Assembly: GCA_035632315.1 (NCBI GenBank)
Contig: DASQGZ010000043.1
Location: 1-64,000, forward strand
Direction of reading: 5' to 3'
Origin: JAFDZW01 sp035632315
Lineage (GTDB): Bacteria; Bacteroidota; Ignavibacteria; Palsa-1295
DNA length: 64,000 bases
Shown here: positions 1 through 8,866 of the stretch, in pieces
Layout: each line of letters opens with the position of its first letter
Position numbering within the stretch: the first letter of the stretch is position 1
Translations under genes and position numbers: made by a program
Notes under the pieces: generated by a model
Seen by the model: only the letters and a program-made list of their open reading frames with translations
Told to the model about the DNA's origin: nothing
The model's database searches: none

Positions 1-59
1 AGCGCATTGAGCGCTACGCCGACCTTTGCACCTGTCTTTAAGAAATCGCGACGTTTCAT
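1..59 (-). CDS. DUF1501-family protein, N-terminal fragment (cut by window edge)
   Basis: Only the first 19 codons are in the window. They encode a twin-arginine-like leader (MKRRDFLKTGAKVGVALNA), preceded by a good AGGAG ribosome site about 8 bases upstream. It lies just downstream of the DUF1800 gene on the same strand. DUF1800 and DUF1501 genes are commonly paired, and DUF1501 proteins start with this kind of Tat leader, so DUF1501 is the likely identity. The body of the protein is not visible, so the family call rests on the leader and neighbour only. Confidence 0.6.
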   Translation of the reverse strand, partial: MKRRDFLKTGAKVGVALNA

Positions 60-94
60 TTTTCTTTTCTCCTTTGGATCGTTAGGTTTGATGG

Positions 95-1837
95 TTAGAT
101 AAGTTGGTACTCCGGAAGTGTCATAACCCCGATAGCGAATAACGCGACCGCTTGGTCAGTCAGGTAAAAGTCGCTGTCGGGCAATCCGAGCGGATTGAGC
201 AGTGTATAAAGCGTCGCAGATTCGTTCGGTCCGAGCGTGAATGAAAGTGTAGCCCCTTCGAGCGCAGTCGCAATGTCATGGCTTTTCATCGAGCTAATAC
301 CCGGAAGCGAATTTGCCCAGCCGGTCGGACTGAAGGTGATCTTAATGCCGCGCGCTTTAGTCGAACCGTCATATATATTCGGGTAATATCCCATCGATGC
401 GGCGATAGCAAGCCGCTCCGGAAACGTCCCGGTGCTGACCCAATTATGCCCGCCCGGCCAGCCTTTTACATTTGGCGGATTCAGCAGCAGCTGCCCGAGC
501 GCCGTGCCTGCGATCCCGAGTGAAAGATACGAATGCGTTTTGTTGGGATCGCCATATAGATTGCCATTCGAATCGGTACCGGTCATTGGCGGATTTGACG
601 GATCGAATGCAGGGAGCGTCATTGCGAAATCGCGGATGATCCCGACGACAAATTCGACCGGGCTTTTGAGTTGTGCGCCGATCACTTCCGAATCATAGAA
701 ATGTGCGCTCGATAATAGCGCCTGCATCACCGGTTTGATCTCCCAATTACTTGCTACAAGCAAGTTCGCCATCGCCTCGACGACTTGCGCATTCGGCACA
801 TAATAGACGAACGTGGCGTAGAGCTCCGAGCAGATGAAATACGCCGAGTTATAGCCCGGATTGTTCTTGCCGTCGGTCGTCGTGCCTTTGGACAGAATGA
901 TGTTGACAATATCGGACAACTGGAATTTTCCGGTTTGTCCGTAAAAAGTTTCGGTATCTACGCCGTCATGAAGATTTGCATTGAACTGTCCGACGAATGG
1001 CGCTGTCGTTGTCGGTTGCCAGCCGGAAAGCGCTTTTGCCGCTTGCTGGATGTCGGTCTCGGTGTAGTTCGGAGCACCCGTTTTCGGATCGGTCAGTCCG
1101 ATCGTAAAGAGCTCCTGTAATTCGCGGGCGTAGTTTTCGTTGACGTTATTAAATGTCTTGCCGTTTTTGGTATAATAGAGATTCTGGTTTCCGTTGAGAT
1201 ACACCAACATCGCCGGGTCGATCGAAATGGCATTGACAAAATTCTTGAAATTGCCGAGTGCATTCTGCCGAAGTGTCTGATTATAAACGAACTCATATTG
1301 CGCTAGTCTTACGGTTGATGACCCTGTCACAAAATGATTGCTCCAGAAGAGCGTCATTTTTTCTCTGATCGAGAGATTCTCGCTGATCATCTGGTCCATC
1401 CACCAGTTGGCAACTTCCTGGACTTGCAGAATATTCAGCCGTGCGACGGATTGCCCCGTGCCGGTATTGGCTTGCGTGTTGATCGTGTCGAGCCAGGTCG
1501 CAAATTTTTGAGGCATTGGTTGATCGCCGAGAAGCTGAGTCACAACGGCATCCATCGAGCCGAGGGCTTTTGCCGCAATAAATTGTGACATCGGTACGCC
1601 GAACATTGCCCTGCCAAGCAAATGACGAATCTCTGTATCGCCCCAAACGCCCGTGTATGGGGACAGGTCGTTGGTTTGCGTGACGATCGGCTGCGGGTCG
1701 GCTCCGCCGGCATCAAGCGGATATCCGGGAATATTAAATGAGGTATTTTTGGCAATTGAATCGGTTACAGCCGATGATAGGCCTGCAGCCCCAGCAAGCG
1801 TCGCGCCGCTTCGCGTGAGAAATTTTCTTCTGTCCAT
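95..1837 (-). CDS. DUF1800 domain protein, Tat-exported
   Basis: The protein has about 580 residues. I start it at MDRRKFLTRSGATLAGAAG because a GAGG ribosome site sits 7 bases before this ATG, whereas the longer reading adds 18 residues without a site. The leader has the RRKFL twin-arginine pattern, so export in folded form is likely. The body matches DUF1800: the HLLGRAMFG segment near the start, the SIREKMTLFWSNHF block, NENYARELQELFTIG and a C-terminal KGWPGG...W segment. The biochemical role of DUF1800 is not established. The partner gene (DUF1501-type) follows on the same strand after 35 bases, so the two are probably co-transcribed. Confidence 0.85.
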   Translation of the reverse strand: MDRRKFLTRSGATLAGAAGLSSAVTDSIAKNTSFNIPGYPLDAGGADPQPIVTQTNDLSPYTGVWGDTEIRHLLGRAMFGVPMSQFIAAKALGSMDAVVTQLLGDQPMPQKFATWLDTINTQANTGTGQSVARLNILQVQEVANWWMDQMISENLSIREKMTLFWSNHFVTGSSTVRLAQYEFVYNQTLRQNALGNFKNFVNAISIDPAMLVYLNGNQNLYYTKNGKTFNNVNENYARELQELFTIGLTDPKTGAPNYTETDIQQAAKALSGWQPTTTAPFVGQFNANLHDGVDTETFYGQTGKFQLSDIVNIILSKGTTTDGKNNPGYNSAYFICSELYATFVYYVPNAQVVEAMANLLVASNWEIKPVMQALLSSAHFYDSEVIGAQLKSPVEFVVGIIRDFAMTLPAFDPSNPPMTGTDSNGNLYGDPNKTHSYLSLGIAGTALGQLLLNPPNVKGWPGGHNWVSTGTFPERLAIAASMGYYPNIYDGSTKARGIKITFSPTGWANSLPGISSMKSHDIATALEGATLSFTLGPNESATLYTLLNPLGLPDSDFYLTDQAVALFAIGVMTLPEYQLI

Positions 1838-1926
1838 TGTCATGCCTCGTAGAGATGTTTGTGGAATCCGAACTGTCAAACTCTGTTTCAAGTAGATGTA
1901 CGAAATATACGAAGGTTTAAAAGAAA

Positions 1927-2847
1927 ATGAACGATAACAAGCCGGAATCTGCCGGCACCCTTGCGATCGGGGTTGACGGGGGCGGAAGCCGGACGGTTGT
2001 TGCTATGCACGAAAACGGCAAAGCTGTAGAATACTTTGAGTTTCCTGAATCGCTGAAATATACTGATATTGGGGTTGTCGCTTCGGCTGCGAGGCTTGCA
2101 GAAATAATAGGTTCTGTCACCGTAAATCTCAGTTGGAGCGTTCTCAAGATTGCTATCGCATTATCCGGAGCGAGCGACGAAACTCTGAACAAAGAATTTG
2201 AGTCTGTTTTATCAAATTGTTTCCTCGGCAAGACAATTATCTGTCATATCGAAAGCGATTCGACATACACACTTCGTGCTGCATATCGTAACCATGAAAG
2301 CGGGTATCTGATCATTGCCGGCACAGGGAGTGTTGCTCTTTCACGGGACATTCAGGGAAATATTCAAAAAGTCGGAGGCTGGGGACGTATTCTCGGTGAT
2401 GAAGGAAGCGGTTATTGGCTCGGCCTTCAAACATTAAAATATTATCTGAAAGCAACAGATGGGGCAGAAAGAACAGGTAAATTTTTCGATGCAATTGGTA
2501 TCGAATTACAAAAATATGCAGGTGATTTTCCGGCTCTTCGGGCAAAGCTCTATTCGAATGAATTAAACCCCTCGGCCTTCGCGCCGATATTACTTTCACA
2601 TTTTGAGGATCCCACCGCACAAAAAATCATTGACGACGGAGCCGCCTTTCTTTGTGAGCAAATCGTCTTATTAAAAAAACGATCCGTTGCCCCAGTCAGT
2701 AACAGAATCACTCTTCACGGTTCGGTCGCGACTCATCCTGTTTATGTTAAAACGATCTCGAGACGGCTGGGTCAGGAATTTGAATTGCTTCTTCTCAGTT
2801 CGAAAGACGTTGTAGATTTTGTTTTATTGGACGCAGAAAAATTGTGA
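1927..2847 (+). CDS. BadF/BadG-family ATPase, N-acetylglucosamine kinase-like
   Basis: This is a 306-residue ASKHA-fold protein. The phosphate-1 loop GVDGGGSRT lies near residue 15, the second phosphate loop IAGTGSVA near residue 130, and the block GGWGRILGDEGSGYWLG follows; these are the hallmarks of BadF/BadG/BcrA/BcrD-type proteins and of eukaryotic-type N-acetylglucosamine kinase. The size fits a sugar kinase that phosphorylates GlcNAc or a related amino sugar, for example in cell-wall recycling. No cysteine cluster of the CoA-dehydratase activators is present, which favours the kinase reading. It is transcribed alone, divergent from DUF1800 and convergent with the next gene 16 bases away. 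Substrate is inferred, not shown. Confidence 0.8.
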   Translation: MNDNKPESAGTLAIGVDGGGSRTVVAMHENGKAVEYFEFPESLKYTDIGVVASAARLAEIIGSVTVNLSWSVLKIAIALSGASDETLNKEFESVLSNCFLGKTIICHIESDSTYTLRAAYRNHESGYLIIAGTGSVALSRDIQGNIQKVGGWGRILGDEGSGYWLGLQTLKYYLKATDGAERTGKFFDAIGIELQKYAGDFPALRAKLYSNELNPSAFAPILLSHFEDPTAQKIIDDGAAFLCEQIVLLKKRSVAPVSNRITLHGSVATHPVYVKTISRRLGQEFELLLLSSKDVVDFVLLDAEKL

Positions 2848-2863
2848 GAGAACTGCGCAATAG

Positions 2864-3436
2864 TTATTTTTTTGCCCATGCCTTATATTGCGGGACAAGG
2901 GTCTTTTCCGGCGCTTGGGCAGATGAAAGGGAGACCTTCACATAAAAATCTCTTGAACCTTCGTCCCAAAAAACAAACGGCATTTTCTCACCGGCGTAGG
3001 TCCCGTTCGAAGCTTCGAACTGACCGCTCGAGAATAAACCATCGGCAAGGGTATAATACATATATGGTCCGGTGTTCTTATAGCGATAAAATCCAAGTTC
3101 TGAAATATCGTCGAAACTGAATGTTACTTCGCCCATCAGAATGTCCTTATCGAGGAACAAGCGTTTTTTGAACTGGCGAGCGCCGTTGTACGAATTCTCG
3201 ATCTTTTTACCCTGATAATATTCGCTGATGAGCGAATTAAAATCGTCTTTCGTAACGTCGGATGTGTCATTTCCTTGTTCTGAATGAATGCCGCTAAACA
3301 GCAGTGTCGCAGTGCCGCTTTTGCCGTCGGGGTTAAGCGAAACGCGAAACTCCTTATGTTCTGCAGTGAGACATCCGGTCAATAATACAGCGATAACAGC
3401 AATAATGCTGATGTAAAAATATTTTGAAAAGATCAT
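2864..3436 (-). CDS. Hypothetical lipoprotein
   Basis: A 190-residue protein with a lipoprotein signal: basic/hydrophobic stretch followed by the lipobox LLTGC, with Cys at about residue 22, so it should be lipidated and membrane-anchored. The mature part is a polar, beta-rich sequence (KSGTATLLFSGIHSE, GEVTFSFDDISELGFYRY, YVKVSL) of a family I do not recognise. It is convergent with the BadF-type kinase and has no obvious operon partner. Confidence 0.65.
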   Translation of the reverse strand: MIFSKYFYISIIAVIAVLLTGCLTAEHKEFRVSLNPDGKSGTATLLFSGIHSEQGNDTSDVTKDDFNSLISEYYQGKKIENSYNGARQFKKRLFLDKDILMGEVTFSFDDISELGFYRYKNTGPYMYYTLADGLFSSGQFEASNGTYAGEKMPFVFWDEGSRDFYVKVSLSSAQAPEKTLVPQYKAWAKK

Positions 3437-3528
3437 CGGTACCTATAACACACAGAACCGGGTATTCGGATTCACCCAATAATAATGAAATTTTCGGCTT
3501 GTCCTGACGTGTTGTCCTTTATTCACTT

Positions 3529-4566
3529 TTGCAGACGACGATACTGCCGCAAACAGACGTTCATATCGGAATTCGTGTCGAAGAGTATAACCACGCACTC
3601 CATCGCGATTTGTGGGATGCATTTGTGCTTCGCTCGATGAATGGCACCGTATTTCATACGCAGCAATTTCTCGAATATCATCCGGCAGGGCGATTTGAAT
3701 TTCACCATCTTCTTTTTTTCAAAGACGAACGGATCGTTGCTGTTCTTGCGGGTGGGTTTCGCAATAATGGAAAAATATATGAATCTCCGCTCGGCGCAAG
3801 CTACGGGTCATTCGTTGTCGAAGACATCAGCGCCGATACAGCACTTGCGATCGTCACAGCATTCGAAGAGTATGTTCGGAGTAAAAAAATCGAAGAAGTA
3901 TATTTGACAAGCGCACCCGTCATCTATTCACCGGTCATTACACAGAATCTCGATTTCGCGTTACTCTATAAAGGCTACTCATATCAGCGGCATTACATTT
4001 CCCATGCGATCGATCTGAGATCTGGCGGCGCACCGTTCGAACGCTTTCAGTCGACGGCGCGCAAACACATTCGCCGCATCACACGAGAACATCCCGAGGT
4101 AACGATCGAGGAAGTCCCGCAAACTGAGATGATTCGCGGCTTACGGGAATTCTATCCGATCTTGCTTGAGAATAAAGCGAAGTTCGGTGCTAAGCCGACG
4201 CATACACTCGATGAGTTACTGCAGCTCAATGCGCTCCTGCCCGATCTGATGAAGCTTTTTCTTGTTCGTTCGGGTGGCGAAGCTGTTGCTGGCTCGCTGC
4301 TGTTTCTTGCTAATCGGCGGGTTGCGCTTATCTTTTATCACATGCTTCGCTATGCCTATGACAACATTAAGCCGATCTATCTGTTGATGAATGCAGTAAC
4401 ATTCTGGTCACAGCAGAATGGCTACGCGTTCGTCGATATTGGCGTTTCGCAGGATACATCCGATGAAAACCCGATGACGCCGGCACTCTCGCTGATCCGC
4501 TTCAAAGAGAAGTTCGATTCACGCGGGCTTCTTCGTTCGACCATGTGGAAACACTATCCGTCGTGA
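3529..4566 (+). CDS. GNAT/FemAB-like acyltransferase
   Basis: The protein has about 345 residues with a tandem acyltransferase layout typical of the FemAB-like GNAT group: an N-terminal half with VFHTQQFLEYH and ...YESPLGASYGSF, and a C-terminal half with FLVRSGGEAVAGSLLFLANRRVALIFYHMLRY and a final RFKEKFDSRG. Such proteins transfer amino acids or acyl groups, often onto cell-wall or surface-glycan precursors. The start is uncertain: TTG at 3529 is used because the next in-frame ATG would remove 37 residues. The last 22 bases overlap the next gene, a glycosyltransferase, which suggests joint synthesis of a surface glycan or glycolipid. The substrate is unknown. Confidence 0.65.
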   Translation: MQTTILPQTDVHIGIRVEEYNHALHRDLWDAFVLRSMNGTVFHTQQFLEYHPAGRFEFHHLLFFKDERIVAVLAGGFRNNGKIYESPLGASYGSFVVEDISADTALAIVTAFEEYVRSKKIEEVYLTSAPVIYSPVITQNLDFALLYKGYSYQRHYISHAIDLRSGGAPFERFQSTARKHIRRITREHPEVTIEEVPQTEMIRGLREFYPILLENKAKFGAKPTHTLDELLQLNALLPDLMKLFLVRSGGEAVAGSLLFLANRRVALIFYHMLRYAYDNIKPIYLLMNAVTFWSQQNGYAFVDIGVSQDTSDENPMTPALSLIRFKEKFDSRGLLRSTMWKHYPS

Positions 4567-5726
4567 CCGATCGAGAACACGTATCTTTCCGGTTGATCCG
4601 CTTTCTGTTCTTAGGCGACCCGTCGTACGATCGCCGCGTGCAAAATTTCATTCGCTTCTTCTTATCGAAAGGTTACGGTGTAGAATTATTTTACGGATCG
4701 AGTGCTCCTTCATCACTCGTGATCAACGGTTGCGCGATGCGGCATATTCCTGTTGCCCAAACACGCGGGCCTATGCGTTTTCTCAGATATCATCGCAACG
4801 TGCACAGAGCGCTTCGTGCATCGAAGCGGGCAGATATATTATTTGCGTGCGATCTGTACTCGCTCACTGCGGCGTCTGTAAACAAAGAAAAAGATGCCCT
4901 GCTTCTTTACGATGCTCGTGAAGTATATACAGAACTTCCGACGGTAGCACAAAAGCCCCTGTCTAAAATATTCTGGCGGAGCCGCGAGCGCAGCGGGCTG
5001 TGCTCAACGGATATCGTGATAACGACAGCTCCGCTCGATGGCGATGCGATTGCAGTAATACACTCATCCCTGCCACCGAATATAGTCGTAAAGAATGTGC
5101 CAATGGCTACCGAGAGTATGCAGAAAATGCAACCTCTTCGAGAACATTTTAAAATAGACGCCACAAAAAAAATTATTGTGTATGTCGGTGGTTTACAGCA
5201 GGGGCGCGGATTGGAAGTGGTCATTCGTGCGATGAAACAACTTGATGATGCAGTACTGGTGCTTATCGGCGATGGCGTACTTACTGACCGTTTAAAAGAT
5301 ATTGCACGTCGTGAAGGCCGTAGTAACGCAGTCTTTTTTTACGGTCCGGTATCTTCTAAGAATGTTCTTTCGCTTCTCGAAAGTGCTGATGTTGGTATAT
5401 CGCTCATCGAGCGCAAAGCCAAAAGTTACCGGCTGGCGTTGCCAAGCAAACTCTTCGAGTATCTTCGTGCCGGCCTGCCGGTTGTCTCAAGTCCGCTTGT
5501 TCAAGTCAAAGAGTGTATGGGCGAGCGGGAGTACATTTTCTATGCTGACGAAGAAAATGAGGACGACATCGTTAATGCCTTGCGCCGGGCAATTATTTGC
5601 TCGAACGATATTGAAGCAAGAAAAAATATTGCTTTGACTGCTCAACGTGAATTCATATTCGAGCACGATATCAAAAATTTATTTGATACTATCGTTTTGA
5701 TGCAGCCATTGGTACGACAGGCGTGA
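4545..5726 (+). CDS. Glycosyltransferase, GT-B fold (GT4-like)
   Basis: This 393-residue protein has the two-lobed GT-B layout. The N-terminal lobe begins FLFLGDPSYDRRVQNFIRFF and the C-terminal lobe contains IIVYVGGLQQGRGLEVVIRAM, LIGDGVL and LPSKLFEYLRAGLPVV; the last is the nucleotide-sugar-binding E-rich region of GT4 enzymes. No membrane segment is seen. It overlaps the acyltransferase upstream and shares the 4-base GTGA with the EamA transporter downstream, so the three are translationally coupled. A role in surface polysaccharide synthesis is inferred; donor and acceptor cannot be told. Confidence 0.8.
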   Translation: METLSVVTDREHVSFRLIRFLFLGDPSYDRRVQNFIRFFLSKGYGVELFYGSSAPSSLVINGCAMRHIPVAQTRGPMRFLRYHRNVHRALRASKRADILFACDLYSLTAASVNKEKDALLLYDAREVYTELPTVAQKPLSKIFWRSRERSGLCSTDIVITTAPLDGDAIAVIHSSLPPNIVVKNVPMATESMQKMQPLREHFKIDATKKIIVYVGGLQQGRGLEVVIRAMKQLDDAVLVLIGDGVLTDRLKDIARREGRSNAVFFYGPVSSKNVLSLLESADVGISLIERKAKSYRLALPSKLFEYLRAGLPVVSSPLVQVKECMGEREYIFYADEENEDDIVNALRRAIICSNDIEARKNIALTAQREFIFEHDIKNLFDTIVLMQPLVRQA

Positions 5727-6592
5727 TCTATTTTTGGATATTCATACAGCAATCGATCGCGAGCGTCACTCATATCGTAGGACAGGATGCAACGCGTGCG
5801 CTCGATCCGTTCGCCTTATTATTCTTTCGGGTACTTGTTGCGGCATTTTCTCTTTTTGTTGTCGTCAGCATAAAAGAACGGCGGTTGAATTTATTTGCCG
5901 ACGTGAATAAGCAGGATGTCGGTCGTTTATTCCTGCTCGGAGCGCTGAATATCCTCATTAACCAACTATTGTATTTCGAGGGTCTTCGCATTACGACGCC
6001 CGCAAATAGTGCATTGCTATATGCGCTGACTCCGGCAATAGTATTTATTCTTGCGATTCGGGTTCATTGGGAAACGACGAATTGGAAAAAGATCGCGGGT
6101 ATCATTATTGCATTTGTCGGCACAGCGATCTTGATGTTCGAGCACGGGGCGTCATTTTCTTCCGAACATACGAAAGGAAATGTGTTTATTTTTATAGCAG
6201 TCATCGCATGGTCGATCTTTACGTTACTTGGAAAGCCACTGATCCTGAAATACGGAGCACTGCGCGTGACAGCGATGCACATGGCGACCGGTGCGCTGCT
6301 GTACCTTCCGATCGGGCTTTGGAATGTCCGACCTGATATGATGATGACGTTTAGTATATCGATGTGGTCAGAGATATTATATCTTGGCATCTTTGCGTCG
6401 TGCGTCAATTATGTATTATGGTATTATGCGCTTGGTAAGCTGGAGACAAGCAAAGTTGCGATCTTTCAGAACCTTCAGCCGGTGCTGACGACGATCCTAG
6501 CGCTTTCGCTTGGGAGGGCGGAGCTTACCGGTGAGTTGATCGGCGGTGGCGTGCTGGCGCTCGGTGGAGTATTGCTTGTGCAATTTGGCTGA
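5723..6592 (+). CDS. EamA/DMT-family transporter
   Basis: A 289-residue integral membrane protein with roughly ten hydrophobic helices in two repeats, as in the drug/metabolite transporter (EamA) family. The segment PLILKYGALRVTAMHMATGALLY and the late AIFQNLQPVLTTILALSLGRAEL are characteristic of the second repeat. It starts with GTG inside the stop of the glycosyltransferase (GTGA), so translation is coupled. The cargo cannot be predicted from sequence. Confidence 0.8.
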   Translation: MIYFWIFIQQSIASVTHIVGQDATRALDPFALLFFRVLVAAFSLFVVVSIKERRLNLFADVNKQDVGRLFLLGALNILINQLLYFEGLRITTPANSALLYALTPAIVFILAIRVHWETTNWKKIAGIIIAFVGTAILMFEHGASFSSEHTKGNVFIFIAVIAWSIFTLLGKPLILKYGALRVTAMHMATGALLYLPIGLWNVRPDMMMTFSISMWSEILYLGIFASCVNYVLWYYALGKLETSKVAIFQNLQPVLTTILALSLGRAELTGELIGGGVLALGGVLLVQFG

Positions 6593-6638
6593 TGGCTTTT
6601 CTGTTCGCATTTTCGTAAATTATCAATTTATCATAACT

Positions 6639-7019
6639 ATGGCAGATGTTCAAATTACCGTCAAGTGGCAAGACGAAATCATAGATGACCACATTCAAGC
6701 CGCCTGTGAATATCTCAGTTTACAGTTTAAGCAGGATAAGGTTGATGAAGCTCGGCATAAATTCAAAGACCATCGCAAAGATCTCGAACGGCACAAAGCA
6801 AAAGATGTTATTCGCGCATCAGGGCTCGCCGTCTTGCCGCCGACCGACTCGGAGGTCGCCGATCATTTAGCGAAGATCAAAGCCGGAAAGCCGCTACACC
6901 CCATCGCACTTGTCACCGACAAAGAAAAATTATACGTTGCCGATGGTTTCCACCGTGTCTGTGCATGCTATCACATCGCCGACGACACTGACGTTGCCGG
7001 TGTCCATATTCATATCTGA
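6639..7019 (+). CDS. Small ParB/sulfiredoxin-fold-like protein
   Basis: About 126 residues from the ATG of MADVQITVKWQDE; a longer reading from 6546 would run through the end of the transporter gene and is less likely. The C-terminal half, LAKIKAGKPLHPIALVTDKEKLYVADGFHRVCACYH, resembles the ParB-N/sulfiredoxin fold, where a DGxHR motif follows two short strands. There is no DNA-binding helix-turn-helix. It is a free-standing domain, convergent with the next gene only 3 bases away. Function unknown; such domains occur in ParB, nucleases and sulfiredoxin. Confidence 0.6.
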   Translation: MADVQITVKWQDEIIDDHIQAACEYLSLQFKQDKVDEARHKFKDHRKDLERHKAKDVIRASGLAVLPPTDSEVADHLAKIKAGKPLHPIALVTDKEKLYVADGFHRVCACYHIADDTDVAGVHIHI

Positions 7020-7022
7020 CCG

Positions 7023-8393
7023 CTATTGGTTTATGACAACAGTAAACATCTTCTCAGATTCGAGGCCTTCTATTCTGCCCTGATAGATTCCCGGCGGGAG
7101 TGCCGAAATATCTATTCGGATCGTATTCAACCCAGATTCAATCTGTTCGGGGTTCGTCGCAAGAACTTGTCTTCCAGTAATATCAAAGAAAGAGCAGATA
7201 ACTCGTGAAGCAATAGCAGCCTGTAGTTGAATAAATAATGTGTTCGTGACAGGGTTCGGATACGTAACGACTGACACTACTCCCGAACCGGCATTATCTT
7301 TTACGCTTCCCGTAGCAATGACCTGGGCTTTAAGGTATATAGGGATCCGCGATTGCGGAGCGTCGGAGATCACGATGATCGAATCAAAATAATTGCCGAC
7401 GACGAGCGGCATAAAATGAACCGTGACATACTGTGACTCGTACCTCGCCAGCACCAGATGATCTGCAGTGCCACTGATGGAGAACGGATCTCGCGGGAAA
7501 AGCATATTCACCGTCAGCGTTCGCTCGGAATCGGAAACATTCTTGATCGAGAACGTCTGTTGCTCGTCGGCAGATGTATTGACGGTCGATTGACCGAAAT
7601 CTATTGTGAACGAACGAATGCTGATCTGCGGCTTGAGTTCATCGCTCGAGCGGACAACAGCTCGCAAATACACGACAATTCGTTTTGTCGCATTATCTGT
7701 GTTGCTGTTGATAATGACCGAATCACGATACGTCCCGGTGTCTGACGGCGCAAACTGAACGATCACCGTATTCGATCTGCCGCTATCGATCAGGAAATTA
7801 CCGAGACCGACGGTCACAAAGAACGGCAGATGTGCATTGAGCACTGTCCCGCTAAGTTTTAAGTTCGTGTTTGTGACATTGCTTATCTTGAACGTCAGAG
7901 GTTTCGATTGTCCGGTATAGACAACACCGTAATCGATCACCAGGGGCGTGACGCTGATTCGTGCAATGGTATCGGGAATGAATCCGCTCCCGAGCATATA
8001 GATAACGACCCGTTTATGAGCGGAATCAGTATTGCTCGTGATAACGATCGAGTCGAGCGACCCGCCGACCTGATACGGATGAAACAAAATATATATTCTG
8101 CGAGAACGGCCGGAATCGAGTGAAAAAGAACCGCTGCCGGAATCGACAGCGAACGGGGCGGCGAGCACGCTGTCGGCAACAGTTAGTAATTTCAACGCAG
8201 TATCGCTGACGTTCGAAATAACCAGTGAAAGTTCTTTGCTTTGCCCGATCGCAACCTGCCCGAAATTGAGCTCGACAGGGGAGATATTTATCTTCGGAAT
8301 TGTATCCGAAGCGGAAACCGGATGTGCAATCCCGGGTGTTTGAAATGCAAAATAGAGTACCGATAGAACGACAACTTGAATCGCAGTTCGCAT
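7023..8393 (-). CDS. Secreted choice-of-anchor D protein with T9SS sorting domain
   Basis: The 456-residue protein has an N-terminal signal peptide and three Ig-like modules of about 110 residues each with the recurring pattern FGQVAIGQSKELSLVISNVSD / YGVVYTGQSKPLTF / FGQSTVNTSADEQQTF, the choice-of-anchor-D/HYDIN-like repeat. The last ~85 residues (VVTYPNPVTNTLFIQL...GIYQGRI...MFTVVINQ) form a T9SS type A C-terminal sorting domain with a PNP motif, so the protein should be exported across the outer membrane and attached to the surface or released. It is transcribed alone. Confidence 0.85.
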   Translation of the reverse strand: MRTAIQVVVLSVLYFAFQTPGIAHPVSASDTIPKINISPVELNFGQVAIGQSKELSLVISNVSDTALKLLTVADSVLAAPFAVDSGSGSFSLDSGRSRRIYILFHPYQVGGSLDSIVITSNTDSAHKRVVIYMLGSGFIPDTIARISVTPLVIDYGVVYTGQSKPLTFKISNVTNTNLKLSGTVLNAHLPFFVTVGLGNFLIDSGRSNTVIVQFAPSDTGTYRDSVIINSNTDNATKRIVVYLRAVVRSSDELKPQISIRSFTIDFGQSTVNTSADEQQTFSIKNVSDSERTLTVNMLFPRDPFSISGTADHLVLARYESQYVTVHFMPLVVGNYFDSIIVISDAPQSRIPIYLKAQVIATGSVKDNAGSGVVSVVTYPNPVTNTLFIQLQAAIASRVICSFFDITGRQVLATNPEQIESGLNTIRIDISALPPGIYQGRIEGLESEKMFTVVINQ

Positions 8394-8482
8394 AAATAAA
8401 ATAGACTGGTTGCCTGAATACTTTTAATTAACGACGAATAAGTAACGACGAACGGAAAGTAAAAATTTTAATAAAAGTAAGA

Positions 8483-8490
8483 TATTTTTG
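8483..8490 (+). promoter_or_regulatory. Candidate Bacteroidetes-type -7 promoter box
   Basis: TATTTTTG matches the Bacteroidetes -7 consensus TAnnTTTG exactly. A start about 4-5 bases downstream would fall at the 5' edge of the structured RNA candidate. No clear -33 TTTG is seen upstream, so this is only supportive. Confidence 0.4.
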
Positions 8491-8801
8491 TCACAGCACC
8501 TTGGAGTGGGGCGTTTGACAAGTAGTAAGCCCTTTTCGCATTCTTTTGGGCAGTTATTCCGTGAATGCGCAGAGGCAACATAGTGACTAAGTTTCCGGGC
8601 TCGTAGAGGGCGAGGTGAGCAGCTATCCGCTTCCGATTTCGTGGCAATGGAAAACGAATAGCAGCATACCCCTTCGGACAAACGACTTGCTGTACGTCTG
8701 GGGAGTCACATAGCAAGCCGAATGTCGCGAGCCCGGGTTTTATTTAGAAGCTGTGGATATGGATTAGTGTAAAAGGAACGGCGGTCACCGTTCCTTTTTT
8801 T
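8491..8801 (+). ncRNA. Candidate structured ncRNA of unknown family (~300 nt)
   Basis: This 473-base gap between genes contains nested complementary segments. TCACAGC (8491-8497) pairs with GCTGTGG (8750-8756), closing the whole element. CGCATTC (8537-8543) pairs with GAATGCG (8563-8569). CCGGGCTCG (8595-8603) pairs with CGAGCCCGG (8728-8736), enclosing GCTAT/ATAGC (8622-8626/8658-8662) and CTTGCT/AGCAAG (8686-8691/8712-8717). A -7-type promoter box lies at the 5' edge and an intrinsic terminator ends it. Open frames here are short and lack family resemblance. I could not match it to tmRNA, RNase P, SRP or 6S signatures. The strand is chosen from promoter and terminator direction. Confidence 0.5.
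8772..8801 (+). terminator. Intrinsic terminator
   Basis: A 10-bp perfect stem (8772-8781 with 8788-8797) with a 6-base loop is followed by a run of seven T. It ends the transcript of the candidate ncRNA just before dut. Confidence 0.85.
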
Positions 8802-8866
8802 GCGCTCTTTTTTTCTATGTCACTTCTTACCGTAAATTTGCCTATATCTATTCCGACATTTTCTCA

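Noticed and set aside
8491..8801. tmRNA, RNase P RNA or SRP RNA identity for the structured region
   Set aside because: No tRNA-like ends or tag frame, no conserved RNase P P4 or 3' ACAGAA-type block, and no GGAAGnAGC SRP loop could be found; kept as unknown family.
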